Origin: Fen-1301 sp963786395
GTDB lineage: Bacteria; Bacteroidota; Ignavibacteria; Ignavibacteriales; Ignavibacteriaceae
NCBI GenBank assembly: GCA_963786395.1
Contig: CAWAZD010000001.1
Coordinates: 124,001-188,000 of the forward strand
DNA length: 64,000 bases
Direction: 5' to 3'
Shown here in pieces: positions 1-8,905 of this stretch (positions are counted from its first letter, which is position 1; each line of letters begins with the position of its first letter). The notes beneath the pieces are model-generated. The model ran no database searches. It had not been told where the DNA came from and saw only the letters and a program-made list of their open reading frames with translations. The position numbers and the translations under genes were made by a program.

Positions 1-1385
1 GCGTTGAACACGTCTATTTCTGCCCCGTATTGAATGGCAGAATATTGCATAATTGAATTGTTTGCACCTGATCCACTTATAGTGATGTTTCCCCAACTAC
101 CCGGATAGGGGCTGGAAGAATTTGTTTTAAATGTAATCCCACCATCACTTTGACCACAACATTGTATACCACCGTTCACAGTTAAATTTAAATTGTTGCC
201 TGAATTAAATATAACTTTGGTCTTTGGATCAATTGTTAGATTTACGCCAGAATTAATAACAACTGAGGTGTTTATGAATATAACACCATTCCATGCGGTT
301 GAAACATTAATGATAGAAGGACTTATAATTAAATTTATAGATGGTGAAAAATTAGTACCATTCATATTAAAAGCACCTATTTTATAAGAACAAGGAGTAG
401 TAGATACTGCATTTATATCAGTATATGAAGTCTGATTAAATATTAAAGAGGTTAAATATTGATCATTTTTGTAAACCTTTAGCCCATTTGCCTGACCACT
501 ATAGGAGGCCCAAGATAATACTGCATTTGTACCATTTATATCAATAGAAAAATTAGTCGGGGCATGAGGAGGATCATTTAATCCTACTATTGTACCCCAA
601 AGTAGCCAATTATAACAACTTTGGTCATAAGAATTAAATTCTCTTAATTTGAACCAACCATTACCATCGACTATTCCCCTATCCAATGAGTTATACATAA
701 CTGAAGTTGCATCATCCATATTATGGGATAATCCTAAAAAATGACCAAACTCATGTAATAGAACGTTGTATAAATATATATAATTGGATTTATTTGCTGG
801 ATATTCTTTTAGCGTTGACCAGTAAAAACCTCTATCAGTGCCTACATTTAGTAGAATTCCAGGTGTAGCGCCAGCATAGGGGTCATTACTATATATACAA
901 AATTGTTCTTGATTGTTATAATCAACAAGAAGAGAAACACCACCCCCATCTTCTGGATCCATTATATTTGTGTTCGTTGACCAAATAACTGGTATAATAT
1001 TTGAATGTGATGTTGTTTCATAAAATTTAACATATTTATAAAAACTTTTTTGTGCCCATACGCCATATGCTGATCGTAAACAGGTTAAACAATCTCCTAC
1101 ATCCAGAGGCGTATAATTATTATAATAATCCCCTCCTGGATTTATTGTCGAAAAATCAGCATTGAGTTGAAAACTATTTTGAAGATCGTAGTCACTCCAT
1201 TTGAGAGCGTCTGCAGCAGTATGTGTTTGATCAGGACCAATAGCTATTTCAATAATTTCCCCTGTGGATTCCGTAAGCTCTTCAATTCCATAAACGTGAA
1301 GCACTATTGGAGGCTCTCCTTGTGAAAATGTTTTAGAAATGAATATTTAATAATATTATACTAATAAGAAAATAAATTCTTAACA
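1..1385 (-). CDS. Secreted metzincin-type metalloprotease, partial, frameshifted signal peptide
   Basis: The reading frame is open from about 1355 to the window edge, so the C-terminus is missing. It contains the zinc motif HEFGHFLGLSH (755 down to 723) followed by a Met-turn-like SVMY, the signature of metzincin (matrixin-like) endopeptidases. Downstream lies a fibronectin-III-like stretch (about 590-390) and then beta-helix-like sequence up to the edge. The likely ATG is at 1385-1383, behind a GGAGG ribosome site at 1392-1396 inside the end of the upstream gene. It opens a signal peptide (MLRIYFLISIILLNIH) that runs into a stop. Removing one T of the run near 1337-1339 joins it to SKTFSQGEPP in the protease frame. 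The protein is inferred to be exported and to cleave extracellular protein. The family call is firm, the substrate is unknown, and the frameshift may be a sequencing error. Confidence 0.8.
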
Positions 1386-1389
1386 TTTT

Positions 1390-2244
1390 TTACCTCCGCC
1401 ACGATTTTATAATAGAAATGTCATCTGTAAAATTCTTTTTAAAGTTTTCCCATAATACATCTTTACCAAAACCAAAATAATTATTTTGATCTTTTACTAT
1501 ATTATTTTCAATCGGGAAATATCCAGAGCTTGGATTTGAACTTTTATTATCTAAGAATTTAAGTCGTAACCAATCATAATTTCCATCACCCACAGTTACT
1601 TCGAGAGGTAAAAAATAAGATTTGTTAATAATAAATTGTTTGTTTGGGCCATGTCCTAAAAATGGCACATAAAAAAATGTCAACTTATCTCCTATTGAAA
1701 ATCGGTTACTTCCTTTTATTATATCTTCAATTACGCACTCATATTTATTATACAATACTGAAAAACTTGTTTTATCCTCAGGATTAACTAACATCTTATC
1801 TGTTTTGAAAGATAGTATCTTTACTTTAAGTAAATAATCTGTTGAAGCAAGAGAATAAAAGTCGTGAGGCAATACCGTATCCATTTTCATTAAAAGATTT
1901 GAACGAACAACTCCAAGAGGGATAGTCGATGAGGTGAGTGACCTTTTTTTTAAGGTATTTATGTTTCCTAATCTCTTCTGAAAGTTTTTTTCTTTAGCAA
2001 CAGGATCTTTCTCCGTTGCCAAATAAAAAAATTTCGCAATATTTTTAACTTCTTTCTGGGAACCTGATTTAACAAAAAATTCTAGAGTTTCTTTATTGTT
2101 AAATTTATCGTAAATAGAATCTAAAACAGTTAGTTCTGCAACTTTAATCAATTTATGATTAACAGGATTAGGGCTATTGGGTTGTGCCCATAAACGAATA
2201 TTCAAAAGAGATATAAAAACAATTGGTATTAATATGTTTCTCAT
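1390..2244 (-). CDS. Hypothetical secreted protein upstream of the metalloprotease
   Basis: A 284-residue protein with a clear signal peptide (MRNILIPIVFISLLNIRLWAQ, cut after AQ). A strong GGAGG site lies just before the ATG at 2244. The mature part is lysine-rich and mixed alpha/beta, with no motif I recognise. It has single cysteine-poor segments and no membrane helix after the signal. Its stop is four bases from the start of the metalloprotease gene, whose ribosome site lies inside this gene, so the two are probably co-transcribed and translated together. It could be an inhibitor, chaperone or accessory of the protease; this is inference from position only. Confidence 0.7.
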   Translation of the reverse strand: MRNILIPIVFISLLNIRLWAQPNSPNPVNHKLIKVAELTVLDSIYDKFNNKETLEFFVKSGSQKEVKNIAKFFYLATEKDPVAKEKNFQKRLGNINTLKKRSLTSSTIPLGVVRSNLLMKMDTVLPHDFYSLASTDYLLKVKILSFKTDKMLVNPEDKTSFSVLYNKYECVIEDIIKGSNRFSIGDKLTFFYVPFLGHGPNKQFIINKSYFLPLEVTVGDGNYDWLRLKFLDNKSSNPSSGYFPIENNIVKDQNNYFGFGKDVLWENFKKNFTDDISIIKSWRR

Positions 2245-2892
2245 ATTACCTCCGAGCGTTTAAGCCATATTTAATTTAGAAAAGTAAAACACAATAATTG
2301 TTTGTACCATTTTTATATGAGTTAATAAAAATAGTAACATTACTAGAAATGATCATAACATTACCTAATGTGTAAAAAAATGAGTCTCATTAATATATTG
2401 ACCTGGAACATAACTAAATAATTAGGGTAACTCATTCAAAATACAAATGCTACGCATGTTTTCTTACTTATTTCCAAGCATCGGTTTTATTGTATATATA
2501 CAAAATTGCAATATGATGTTAAATCAAATCCTTTTACATTACCGCACCTGATATGAATATCTACCCGTCTCTTAGAGTCTGTTTTCCATGCCAGTTATCG
2601 TAAGAACTTCATTTGTATAAATATCGTATCATTTGATATAAGTTGTATCAGTATTAATGCGATTTATTTTCAATTAAATATGTCATTAATACGGTAGCAG
2701 AGTGGAAATATAATTTGGTTACATTTGACGGATGCTTTAACTATATTAAATTATCAATGGATTTAATTATTTTTCCACCTTGGACTTTTTGCATTATTGC
2801 GGAGTATATTGTCGGAAAAACATAGTATTATGTGATAATCCTACCTATATTTGTGCGGATTTTAATTCTTTTCGTAGGTTTGCCGATAATAT
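2245..2892. other. AT-rich intergenic region without a recognisable gene
   Basis: About 650 bases of AT-rich sequence with stops in all frames and no open frame worth calling. An imperfect inverted repeat lies near its right end (around 2810-2890, TTGTCGG...CCGATAA), possibly the edge of a decayed mobile element. Promoters for the leftward pair of secreted proteins must lie in its left part but no consensus stands out. Confidence 0.5.
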
Positions 2893-3234
2893 ATGTTTAG
2901 CGATTTAGACAAATATCTTAACTCATTTAGTAATCCTTATAATCCGGTATATTTCTGTTTATTTATTATAATAATATTCGTTTTCTTCTCCTGGTTTATA
3001 TCCCATAAATTTTATGATACGATATTTAATAAGGTTGTGAATTCAATAAAAATTGAACCCTTTAATGCAATGCCACTGGTAAGGAAGAAACTTAATACCC
3101 AAATTAGCGCGATTACTAAACAATCTGTAGGTTGGCGTGAGGTTCCTGGGATATTTATATGGCTGGGTATTATATTTGCCTTAGTAAAGATTACCATAAC
3201 TGATAAATATAAACATAGATCATTCATGGGATAA
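2893..3234 (+). CDS. Possible small membrane protein, unknown
   Basis: An open frame of 113 codons with a strongly hydrophobic segment at residues about 18-37 and a weaker one at about 86-102, so it would be a membrane protein. There is no convincing ribosome site and no family that I recognise. After its stop the same frame stays open for another 33 codons and then enters the transposase remnant at 3337, so this may be a decayed reading frame. The opposite-strand frame over 3012-3362 looks like a shadow. Low certainty that it is expressed. Confidence 0.35.
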   Translation: MFSDLDKYLNSFSNPYNPVYFCLFIIIIFVFFSWFISHKFYDTIFNKVVNSIKIEPFNAMPLVRKKLNTQISAITKQSVGWREVPGIFIWLGIIFALVKITITDKYKHRSFMG

Positions 3235-3336
3235 TTACATGAGTTAAAAGTCGAAATGAAAGACTCTTTATTTCTAATGGAATATACCAGTTCTATTAAA
3301 AATGAAGTTGACCGGCTAAATTGGCTGATAAGATAA

Positions 3337-3522
3337 ACTGAACGATTTTGGAGATTTGCCAAGGAGTATCTGATTAAATTCAGAGGGACAACTTATAAAG
3401 GCCTCTACGCACTTTTGAAGGAAATCGAATTCCGTTATAATCATAAAGATGGTGATATTTTCTTTGAAATCATTCAAAAAATGAGGGTGGTTGAAAAAGG
3501 AGGTGTGTGGGAGAGTAGTTAA
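3337..3522 (+). pseudogene. C-terminal remnant of an IS1595-family (ISXO2-like) transposase
   Basis: This frame reads TERFWRFAKEYLIKF, then KGLYALLKEIEFRYNHK, then a short tail to a stop. It matches the hallmark end of IS1595/ISXO2 DDE-type transposases, where an (N-G-I)-E-S-F-W-S-F-A-K box is followed by H-L-K-E-x-E-F-R-x-N-H. The catalytic Asp residues and the N-terminal zinc-ribbon part are absent, and a stop codon sits directly before it (3334-3336), so it is non-functional. No clear terminal inverted repeats were found. Family assignment is from memory of the motif. Confidence 0.6.
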
Positions 3523-3618
3523 ATACCAAAATAATATTTTTTCAAAAAGTTCTCCTATTGTTCTCCTAAGAGATATGGTACCTATGGTTTATATGGGATA
3601 TATGGCATGTATTTTAAA

Positions 3619-3665
3619 CTAAAAAACCTCAAATAGTCGTTTTTAAGTGCTAAATGAGGTTTTTA
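3619..3665 (-). terminator. Rho-independent terminator of tRNA-Ser
   Basis: Inverted repeat AAAACCTCA (3623-3631) / TGAGGTTTT (3655-3663), read on the minus strand just downstream of the tRNA and followed there by a T-rich tract. It is placed correctly to end the tRNA transcript. Confidence 0.6.
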
Positions 3666-3674
3666 TTATCTTTG

Positions 3675-3761
3675 CGGAGAGTCAGGGATTCGAACCCCGG
3701 AAGGACTTGCATCCTTAACGGTTTTCAAGACCGCCGCATTCAACCACTCTGCCAACTCTCC
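3675..3761 (-). tRNA. tRNA-Ser (anticodon UGA)
   Basis: An 87-nt cloverleaf on the minus strand. Acceptor stem GGAGAGT (3761-3755) pairs with ACTCTCC (3682-3676). The anticodon loop CTTGAAA carries TGA at 3727-3725, a long variable arm follows as expected for a class II tRNA, and the T-loop is GGTTCGAATCC. Discriminator base G at 3675. CCA is not encoded. The long variable arm and TGA anticodon together make serine certain. Confidence 0.95.
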
Positions 3762-3879
3762 ATATTCTAAGAACTTGATCAAAATATCAATATAACTGAA
3801 TAAATATTCCAATATTTTGAGCTACAAATATACTCATTGTTCCTTAACCCGCAAAAGAGAATTTACTATATTTTCCCTC

Positions 3880-4209
3880 TCACCACTTCTTAAAAACAAA
3901 AAACACAGCCAAAATCATTAGACCAAACCCCACCGCATAATTCCACCTGAACTGCTCTTTCAGATATAAAATAGAAAACACACTGAAAACAACAAGTGTT
4001 ATTACTTCTTGTATCGTTTTTAATTGTGCCGCATTAAATTCTCCATAACCAATCCGGTTTGCGGGAATCTGAAAACAGTATTCAAAAAATGCAATACCCC
4101 AGCTTATAAGAATAACTATCCACAAAGGCACATTCTTGTATTTTAAATGTCCATACCAAGCTATTGTCATGAAAATATTGGATATAGTAAGAAGGATTAC
4201 TGTCCACAT
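3880..4209 (-). CDS. DUF486 (DMT-like) small membrane protein
   Basis: A 109-residue integral membrane protein with four hydrophobic helices. It carries the DUF486 hallmark around residues 40-60 (EYCFQIPANRIGYGEFNAAQ) and ends in a helix plus FKKW. DUF486 proteins belong to the drug/metabolite transporter superfamily in fold, but no substrate is established. A good ribosome site (AAGGAAG) lies seven bases before the ATG. Length is typical of the family. It stands alone, next to tRNA-Ser. Confidence 0.85.
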   Translation of the reverse strand: MWTVILLTISNIFMTIAWYGHLKYKNVPLWIVILISWGIAFFEYCFQIPANRIGYGEFNAAQLKTIQEVITLVVFSVFSILYLKEQFRWNYAVGFGLMILAVFFVFKKW

Positions 4210-4330
4210 TTCTTCTTCCTTTTTTAAGCGGAAATTTAATAATACAAAGAATAAATTGGTAGATTGTTTGTCTTACTAAGAGTGAAAGACACAGATTCTT
4301 CACTTAGTCCTAAGGACTAAAATGAATAAT

Positions 4331-4357
4331 GGTGTCCGGGGAATGGTCCCCGACACC
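4331..4357. repeat. Dispersed palindrome family A, copy 1 (GTGTCGGGGA)
   Basis: Stem GGTGTC(C)GGGGA / TCCCCGACACC with loop ATGG. A nearly identical copy including flanks lies at 11672-11697 and an inverted copy at 26077-26102. Confidence 0.8.
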
Positions 4358-4407
4358 CCAGAAATGCGTAAGATAAGGTAGTAGTTTATAATATTATATT
4401 ACAGTTA

Positions 4408-4439
4408 AACCTTCGAGGTTGATGAAAACCTCGAAGGTT
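4408..4439. repeat. Dispersed palindrome family B, copy 1 (AACCTTCGAGGTT)
   Basis: Perfect 13-bp stem AACCTTCGAGGTT / AACCTCGAAGGTT around a 6-nt spacer. The stem recurs exactly at 59909-59940 with a different spacer. Confidence 0.8.
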
Positions 4440-4539
4440 GGGCAAAACCATTCTTACTGTCAATCAATAGTGAAATAAGGAAAGGATTCCCGCCCCGACG
4501 AGTAGGGGCAGGCTCTTAGCGGGAATGACACTCTTTTAA

Positions 4540-4559
4540 CCCAGTCCTGAAGGACTGGG
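4540..4559. repeat. Dispersed palindrome family C, copy 1 (CCCAGTCCT)
   Basis: CCCAGTCCT-GA-AGGACTGGG followed by CTAT. The second copy is at 6306-6325. The nine-base arms are perfect. Confidence 0.8.
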
Positions 4560-4602
4560 CTATTTAATTATTATTTAAAGATATTTGTGCTCATCTCAGA
4601 GC

Positions 4603-6045
4603 TCAAAATGATAAAATAATGTTCAACTTTTCCTTAATTATTCCAATCATTTCGTCAATCGTTTCAAGGTGAGTACGGAAAGCAAGTACAGCAAGCCGGA
4701 TAATAAATTTCCCATCCAGCATCGTTGATGAAAGGAACAAACGTCCGTCCTGCTGAATCTCATTTACAAGCCGCTGGTTAAATTCATTTGCCTCACCTTT
4801 ATCAGGAATATATCTGAAAGTAACAACAGATAAATCCGGATAAGGTCCTAATTCAAATCCTTTAAGCTCATGAAGTTTTTCATAAAAGTATCTTGCAAGT
4901 AGGATCTTCTCTTCAAGCGAATCGCTGAAAGGTTTAACTCCAAGAAGCTTTAGAGGAAGCCACAATCTTAAACCACGGAAGTGTTTTGATAATTCAGGGG
5001 ACAAATCAGCAGGTGCAAGTTCGTCTTTTGAATACGCCGCATCCTGCATATAGTTTGCCATATAATGATTAGACTCAAGCAGTTTCAATTTATCTTTTAC
5101 TAACACGGCTCCAGAACCATAAGGCAGGAATAATCCTTTATGAGGGTCCATAATTATTGAATCAGGTCTATCTATCCCTTTTAGTATTGCCTTCGCTGAT
5201 TCCGCAAGAACAAAAAATCCACCATAAGCAGCATCCAGATGAAACCAGATTTTATGATTGGCTGCAATCTCACCAATTTCATCAAGAGGATCGACTGCTC
5301 CTGTATCTGTTGTTCCTGCAGAGGCGATAACTATAAACGGATTCAAACCATCTTTTTTGTCTTTACTTATCGCGTCTTCAAGTAAATCCGGTTTCATCCT
5401 CCGGCGGCCATCCACTGGGATAAATCTTTGAACACATTCCTTAAGTCCTGCAATTCTTATCGCTTTATCTATAGAATGATGTGCCTGGTTTGTAAGATAA
5501 ACAACTGATTTCTCAAAATCTTTTGCCTTTAGTCCAGCCGAATCTCTTGCGGTAATAATTCCAACAAGATTTGCAACGCTTCCTCCTGATGTTAAATTTC
5601 CACCGGATTCTGTAGGGTAACCTATAATGACAGCCATCCAGTTGGTCATCATATTTTCCATTCGTACCGCTCCCGGTGAAGCAAAAAACACTCCCGCGTA
5701 TCTGTTAGTTACGGCAGCCAGAAAATCACCGAGTGAAGAATGATAAATTCCTCCTCCCGGTATATAACCCAAATGTCCACGCGACGCAGGATTTAATCCC
5801 GGAGTGTCAACATTAGTTTTTAGAATATCCAGCAGCTCATCAATCTTTATTCCATTATCTTCAATAGGGGAGTCATAAATTCCAATTCCTTTTTCTTCAG
5901 TAAAATTATATGCCGGTAATGTTTTGACATTGTTGAGAAAATCTTCCGCATAGTTATTTACTTTCTGAAGCAGTTTTTTCCTTTCCTTAGCGTCCGGTTC
6001 AAGTCTCAAAGCGGATTTTTCTAACTTCTTAATCTTTTCGATCAT
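4603..6045 (-). CDS. PLP-dependent group II amino-acid decarboxylase (AADC/tyrosine decarboxylase type)
   Basis: A 480-residue enzyme of the pyridoxal-5'-phosphate group II decarboxylases, which remove CO2 from aromatic or related L-amino acids to give amines. Visible family marks are the TSGGSVANL substrate/cofactor region (about 152-160), the QAHHS phosphate-contact box (about 187-191), HLDAAYGG (269-276) with the Asp that binds the pyridine nitrogen, and DPHKG with the Schiff-base lysine near residue 303. Full length, with the usual N-terminal dimerisation segment. It stands alone between repeat-filled gaps, so there is no operon clue to the substrate. A cytoplasmic decarboxylase is confident; aromatic, glutamate or other specificity cannot be told. 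Confidence 0.9.
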   Translation of the reverse strand: MIEKIKKLEKSALRLEPDAKERKKLLQKVNNYAEDFLNNVKTLPAYNFTEEKGIGIYDSPIEDNGIKIDELLDILKTNVDTPGLNPASRGHLGYIPGGGIYHSSLGDFLAAVTNRYAGVFFASPGAVRMENMMTNWMAVIIGYPTESGGNLTSGGSVANLVGIITARDSAGLKAKDFEKSVVYLTNQAHHSIDKAIRIAGLKECVQRFIPVDGRRRMKPDLLEDAISKDKKDGLNPFIVIASAGTTDTGAVDPLDEIGEIAANHKIWFHLDAAYGGFFVLAESAKAILKGIDRPDSIIMDPHKGLFLPYGSGAVLVKDKLKLLESNHYMANYMQDAAYSKDELAPADLSPELSKHFRGLRLWLPLKLLGVKPFSDSLEEKILLARYFYEKLHELKGFELGPYPDLSVVTFRYIPDKGEANEFNQRLVNEIQQDGRLFLSSTMLDGKFIIRLAVLAFRTHLETIDEMIGIIKEKLNIILSF

Positions 6046-6110
6046 CTACTGTTCTCTTAAAAATGAATTACAAATTTAGTTAAGTTATGGGTAAGATTAG
6101 AAGGGATTCT

Positions 6111-6190
6111 AAGGAATGGATCCCCGATTAACTGCGGTCGGGGATGACAAAAAGGAATGGATCCCCGATTAACTGCGGTCGGGGATGACA
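6111..6190. repeat. Tandem pair of a 39-bp hairpin repeat (family D)
   Basis: Two identical 39-base copies, 6111-6149 and 6152-6190. Each contains ATCCCCGA-(TTAACTGCGG)-TCGGGGAT. A third, inverted copy lies at 61181-61212. Confidence 0.85.
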
Positions 6191-6238
6191 GCGGGAAGGG
6201 GATGAATCCCCTTGTTATTTAATATTATATTATTTGAT

Positions 6239-6258
6239 CCCAGGCATAAATGCCTGGG
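6239..6258. repeat. Dispersed palindrome family E, copy 1 (CCCAGGCAT)
   Basis: CCCAGGCAT-AA-ATGCCTGGG followed by CTAT. Identical core at 13948-13967; a near copy lies at 59957-59976. Confidence 0.8.
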
Positions 6259-6305
6259 CTATAACCCCTTTGATAAGGTGGATAAGGAAATTCTTGTTGA
6301 ACCAT

Positions 6306-6325
6306 CCCAGTCCTAAAGGACTGGG
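6306..6325. repeat. Dispersed palindrome family C, copy 2
   Basis: CCCAGTCCT-AA-AGGACTGGG followed by CTA. It differs from the copy at 4540-4559 only in the two loop bases. It sits just past the stop of the TolC gene and may act as its transcription end. Confidence 0.8.
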
Positions 6326-6344
6326 CTAGGGAAATTAGAGATAA

Positions 6345-7667
6345 TTATTTGTTAAGAGAGCCGATTACGCTTAGAAGTGTGAACTGTGAATTTATATAAC
6401 TGTATTCTTTAGATATGCTGGTATATTCTGCCTGCAGATAATTATTGTAAGCAAGCTGCTGATCCAGGTAAGTGGCAGCGCCCAATGTGTAAGCTTCTTT
6501 TTTTGCATCCCAGCTTTCTTTCGCGGATGCTAATGCGGTTTTTGATACATCAAGCTGCTTCGTTGCAGTTTCAAGATCAAGGTAAGCATTCATTACATCA
6601 GTTTTTATTTGTCTTTCAAGAGCTGAAAGATCTTCATTCGTGTTTTTTAACTGAACATTTGAAAGCTCAATTGCATATTCAGTATTAAATTGCGAGAAAA
6701 TAGGAATACTTAAACTTAATCCAGCACTATAAGTCTTTTGTGAAAAAAGATCTCCCGGTACATTGGCATTTGTTGATAATCCATAGCTGCCTGATAATCT
6801 GGGATAAACACCGCCCCAGGCGCTTGTAATCTGATTTTCGGATATCTTTACTTTGTACTTTTCACTCTGATAATCCTGTCTGTTATTAAGGGCAGTAGAA
6901 AATAAATTATTAAATTCTTTAGGTACTGCGGTAGTATCTTTGAGATCATCATTTTCAAATAAGTAAGTATAATTCCCGGTTACATCCATAGCAAGAAAAT
7001 TAAGAAGGCTCACCATAGACTTCCTGTAATTATTTTCAGCTTGTATATATGCGAGTTCTGAATTTGCCGTAGTAGCCTGCTGTGCAAAAACATCCGGGAT
7101 AGGCACAGATTTAATTGCATACATCTGATTTATCTTATCCAGAAGTGCCTGATTATATTTCAAATCTTCAGCCTGGAAATCAAGAAGTTTTTTGTTGCTC
7201 ACTATTGCTGTGTATAAAGTTACAGTTTGAAGTATTATATCCTGTTTCAGTTTTTCAAGATCATATTTAGCTGAAGTAAATGAATTCTCTTTTGAATGAA
7301 TATTTGCATAAGCAGAAAGCCCGTCAAACAATGTTACATCTCCACCAACAGATAATGACCAGTTCCGGCTGTCACCGCTAAAAGCAGGAGTGTTCGGAAC
7401 ACCGCTAAGATTGGACGCCGCCTTACTATTGTAATTTGAATGTGACCAGTCAAATCCACCATTTATTCCAAGTGTGGGTATAAGGGCTCCGTATGCGGTT
7501 TTTATTGCTTCGCTTGTGGCATCAAGACTGTTAATACTCTTTTTTACATTGGGATTTTGATTCAATGCCGCTGAAATTGCTTCGGACAATGAAAGTTTCC
7601 GCTGAGCATAAATATTAAATGAGAACATTATTATAGATAGTAATAAAATGATTTTTGATATTTTCAT
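6345..7667 (-). CDS. TolC-family outer-membrane efflux protein
   Basis: A 440-residue outer-membrane channel subunit of a tripartite exporter. A signal peptide (residues 1-21, ending IYAQ) is followed by two OEP repeats rich in long coiled-coil helices. Typical stretches are LSLSEAISAALNQNPNVKK near the start and KEAYTLGAATYLDQQLAYNN near the end. It is the last gene of the leftward adaptor-ATPase-permease-TolC operon, 20 bases after the permease stop. TolC proteins trimerise and provide the exit duct for MacAB-type pumps, which the gene order supports. Length fits the family. Confidence 0.92.
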   Translation of the reverse strand: MKISKIILLLSIIMFSFNIYAQRKLSLSEAISAALNQNPNVKKSINSLDATSEAIKTAYGALIPTLGINGGFDWSHSNYNSKAASNLSGVPNTPAFSGDSRNWSLSVGGDVTLFDGLSAYANIHSKENSFTSAKYDLEKLKQDIILQTVTLYTAIVSNKKLLDFQAEDLKYNQALLDKINQMYAIKSVPIPDVFAQQATTANSELAYIQAENNYRKSMVSLLNFLAMDVTGNYTYLFENDDLKDTTAVPKEFNNLFSTALNNRQDYQSEKYKVKISENQITSAWGGVYPRLSGSYGLSTNANVPGDLFSQKTYSAGLSLSIPIFSQFNTEYAIELSNVQLKNTNEDLSALERQIKTDVMNAYLDLETATKQLDVSKTALASAKESWDAKKEAYTLGAATYLDQQLAYNNYLQAEYTSISKEYSYINSQFTLLSVIGSLNK

Positions 7668-7687
7668 ATTTGTATTCAGTTTTTTGG

Positions 7688-8905
7688 TTATTCGTACCTT
7701 AATGCATCTATTGGATTAAGGTTTGCTGCTTTTCTTGCAGGATAAAATCCGAAGAATACTCCGACTGCTCCCGAAAACGCAAATGATATAAAGATTATTG
7801 CCGGTTGAATTACTGCCGGCTGCGCAGTGTAATGATTTAAAATGTACCCCATCCCGAAGGCCAGAAAGATTCCTATTACACCTCCTGATAAACTAAGCAT
7901 TATTGCTTCTGTTAAGAACTGAATTAAAATATCCGTTGCACGAGCACCGATTGAAAGTCTTATTCCAATTTCTCTTGTTCTCTCGGTTACTGAAACCAGC
8001 ATAATATTCATAATTCCTATTCCGCCAACTATCAGAGATACTCCGGCAACTGAACCAAGAAGAAGTGTAAGTACTTTTGTTGTTGCTGTTGCAGCATCAG
8101 CAAGGTCAGCCTGGTTCCTGATTGTAAAATCATCGTCTTCTCCGGGATGAATATTGTGAGCTTCCCTCATAATCTTTGTTAGTTCAGCCTGTGCCTGAGG
8201 CATCTGCGCCAATGATGTTGCGCTGGCTTGAATAAAATTGATATATCTTCCCCCGGTCAATCTATCCAGAACAGTGCTGGAAGGAGCTAAAATCAAATCA
8301 TCATTATTTACTCCCATTGCCGACTGACCCTTCTCTTCCAATACGCCAATTACTTTAAAGGGAACGTTCCTTATTCTCACCAATGATCCTATAGGATCAT
8401 CAGTCGGGAAGAGATTCTTTTTTACCTCAGATCCTAACACACAAACTTTGGCTCTGGATATAACATCTTTCTCAGTAAAAAATTCACCCGAAGAAAGTTT
8501 CCACGCCCGGATATCAAGATAATCAGGTGATACTCCCTGAGTTGAAGTGTTCCAGTTTCCTACTCCTCCAATTACTTGTCCCCCGGCCCTTACAATCGGA
8601 GAGATCGCTTTTATATAAGTTGCTTCATTCTTTATTCTGTTTACATCGTCCATTGTGAACCTGTTGATTGATCCGGCTCCTCTGTTTACGCCACCGGTAT
8701 TACTAGCACCCGGGAATATAATTATAAGATTAGAACCTAATGAAGCTATCTGCTGTTCTACCTGCTGCTGTGCGCCCTCTCCGATTGATACCATAACTAT
8801 TACTGCTGCAACACCAATTATTATACCCAATGCGGTCAACAAGCTTCGCATCCGTGATTTCATAATACTCTTGATAGCTGCGGTTAATATGCTTTTAATT
8901 TTCAT
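7688..8905 (-). CDS. MacB/FtsX-type ABC transporter permease
   Basis: A 405-residue permease. One N-terminal membrane helix (about 18-40) is followed by a long periplasmic MacB_PCD domain. A C-terminal FtsX domain with three helices then spans about 275-400 and contains the TERTREIGIRLSIGAR signature. Unlike E. coli MacB, the ATPase is encoded separately, by the gene just upstream. The start codon overlaps that gene by 11 bases, so the two are translationally coupled. The complex is expected to act as a mechanotransmission pump, moving substrates from the periplasm through TolC. The substrate is unknown. Confidence 0.92.
   Translation of the reverse strand: MKIKSILTAAIKSIMKSRMRSLLTALGIIIGVAAVIVMVSIGEGAQQQVEQQIASLGSNLIIIFPGASNTGGVNRGAGSINRFTMDDVNRIKNEATYIKAISPIVRAGGQVIGGVGNWNTSTQGVSPDYLDIRAWKLSSGEFFTEKDVISRAKVCVLGSEVKKNLFPTDDPIGSLVRIRNVPFKVIGVLEEKGQSAMGVNNDDLILAPSSTVLDRLTGGRYINFIQASATSLAQMPQAQAELTKIMREAHNIHPGEDDDFTIRNQADLADAATATTKVLTLLLGSVAGVSLIVGGIGIMNIMLVSVTERTREIGIRLSIGARATDILIQFLTEAIMLSLSGGVIGIFLAFGMGYILNHYTAQPAVIQPAIIFISFAFSGAVGVFFGFYPARKAANLNPIDALRYE

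Larger units (their letters stand above)
4210..4602. other. Intergenic gap filled with dispersed palindromes
   Basis: No gene. It holds three different hairpin repeats listed separately (4331-4357, 4408-4439, 4540-4559). Between them is a stretch near 4483-4528 (cattc/ccgcc...gcgggaatgaca) resembling the 'gcgggaat' elements seen elsewhere in the window. Confidence 0.6.

Noticed and set aside
3012..3362. Leftward 116-codon frame
   Set aside because: It overlaps both the rightward hydrophobic frame and the transposase remnant on the other strand, with no recognisable domain.
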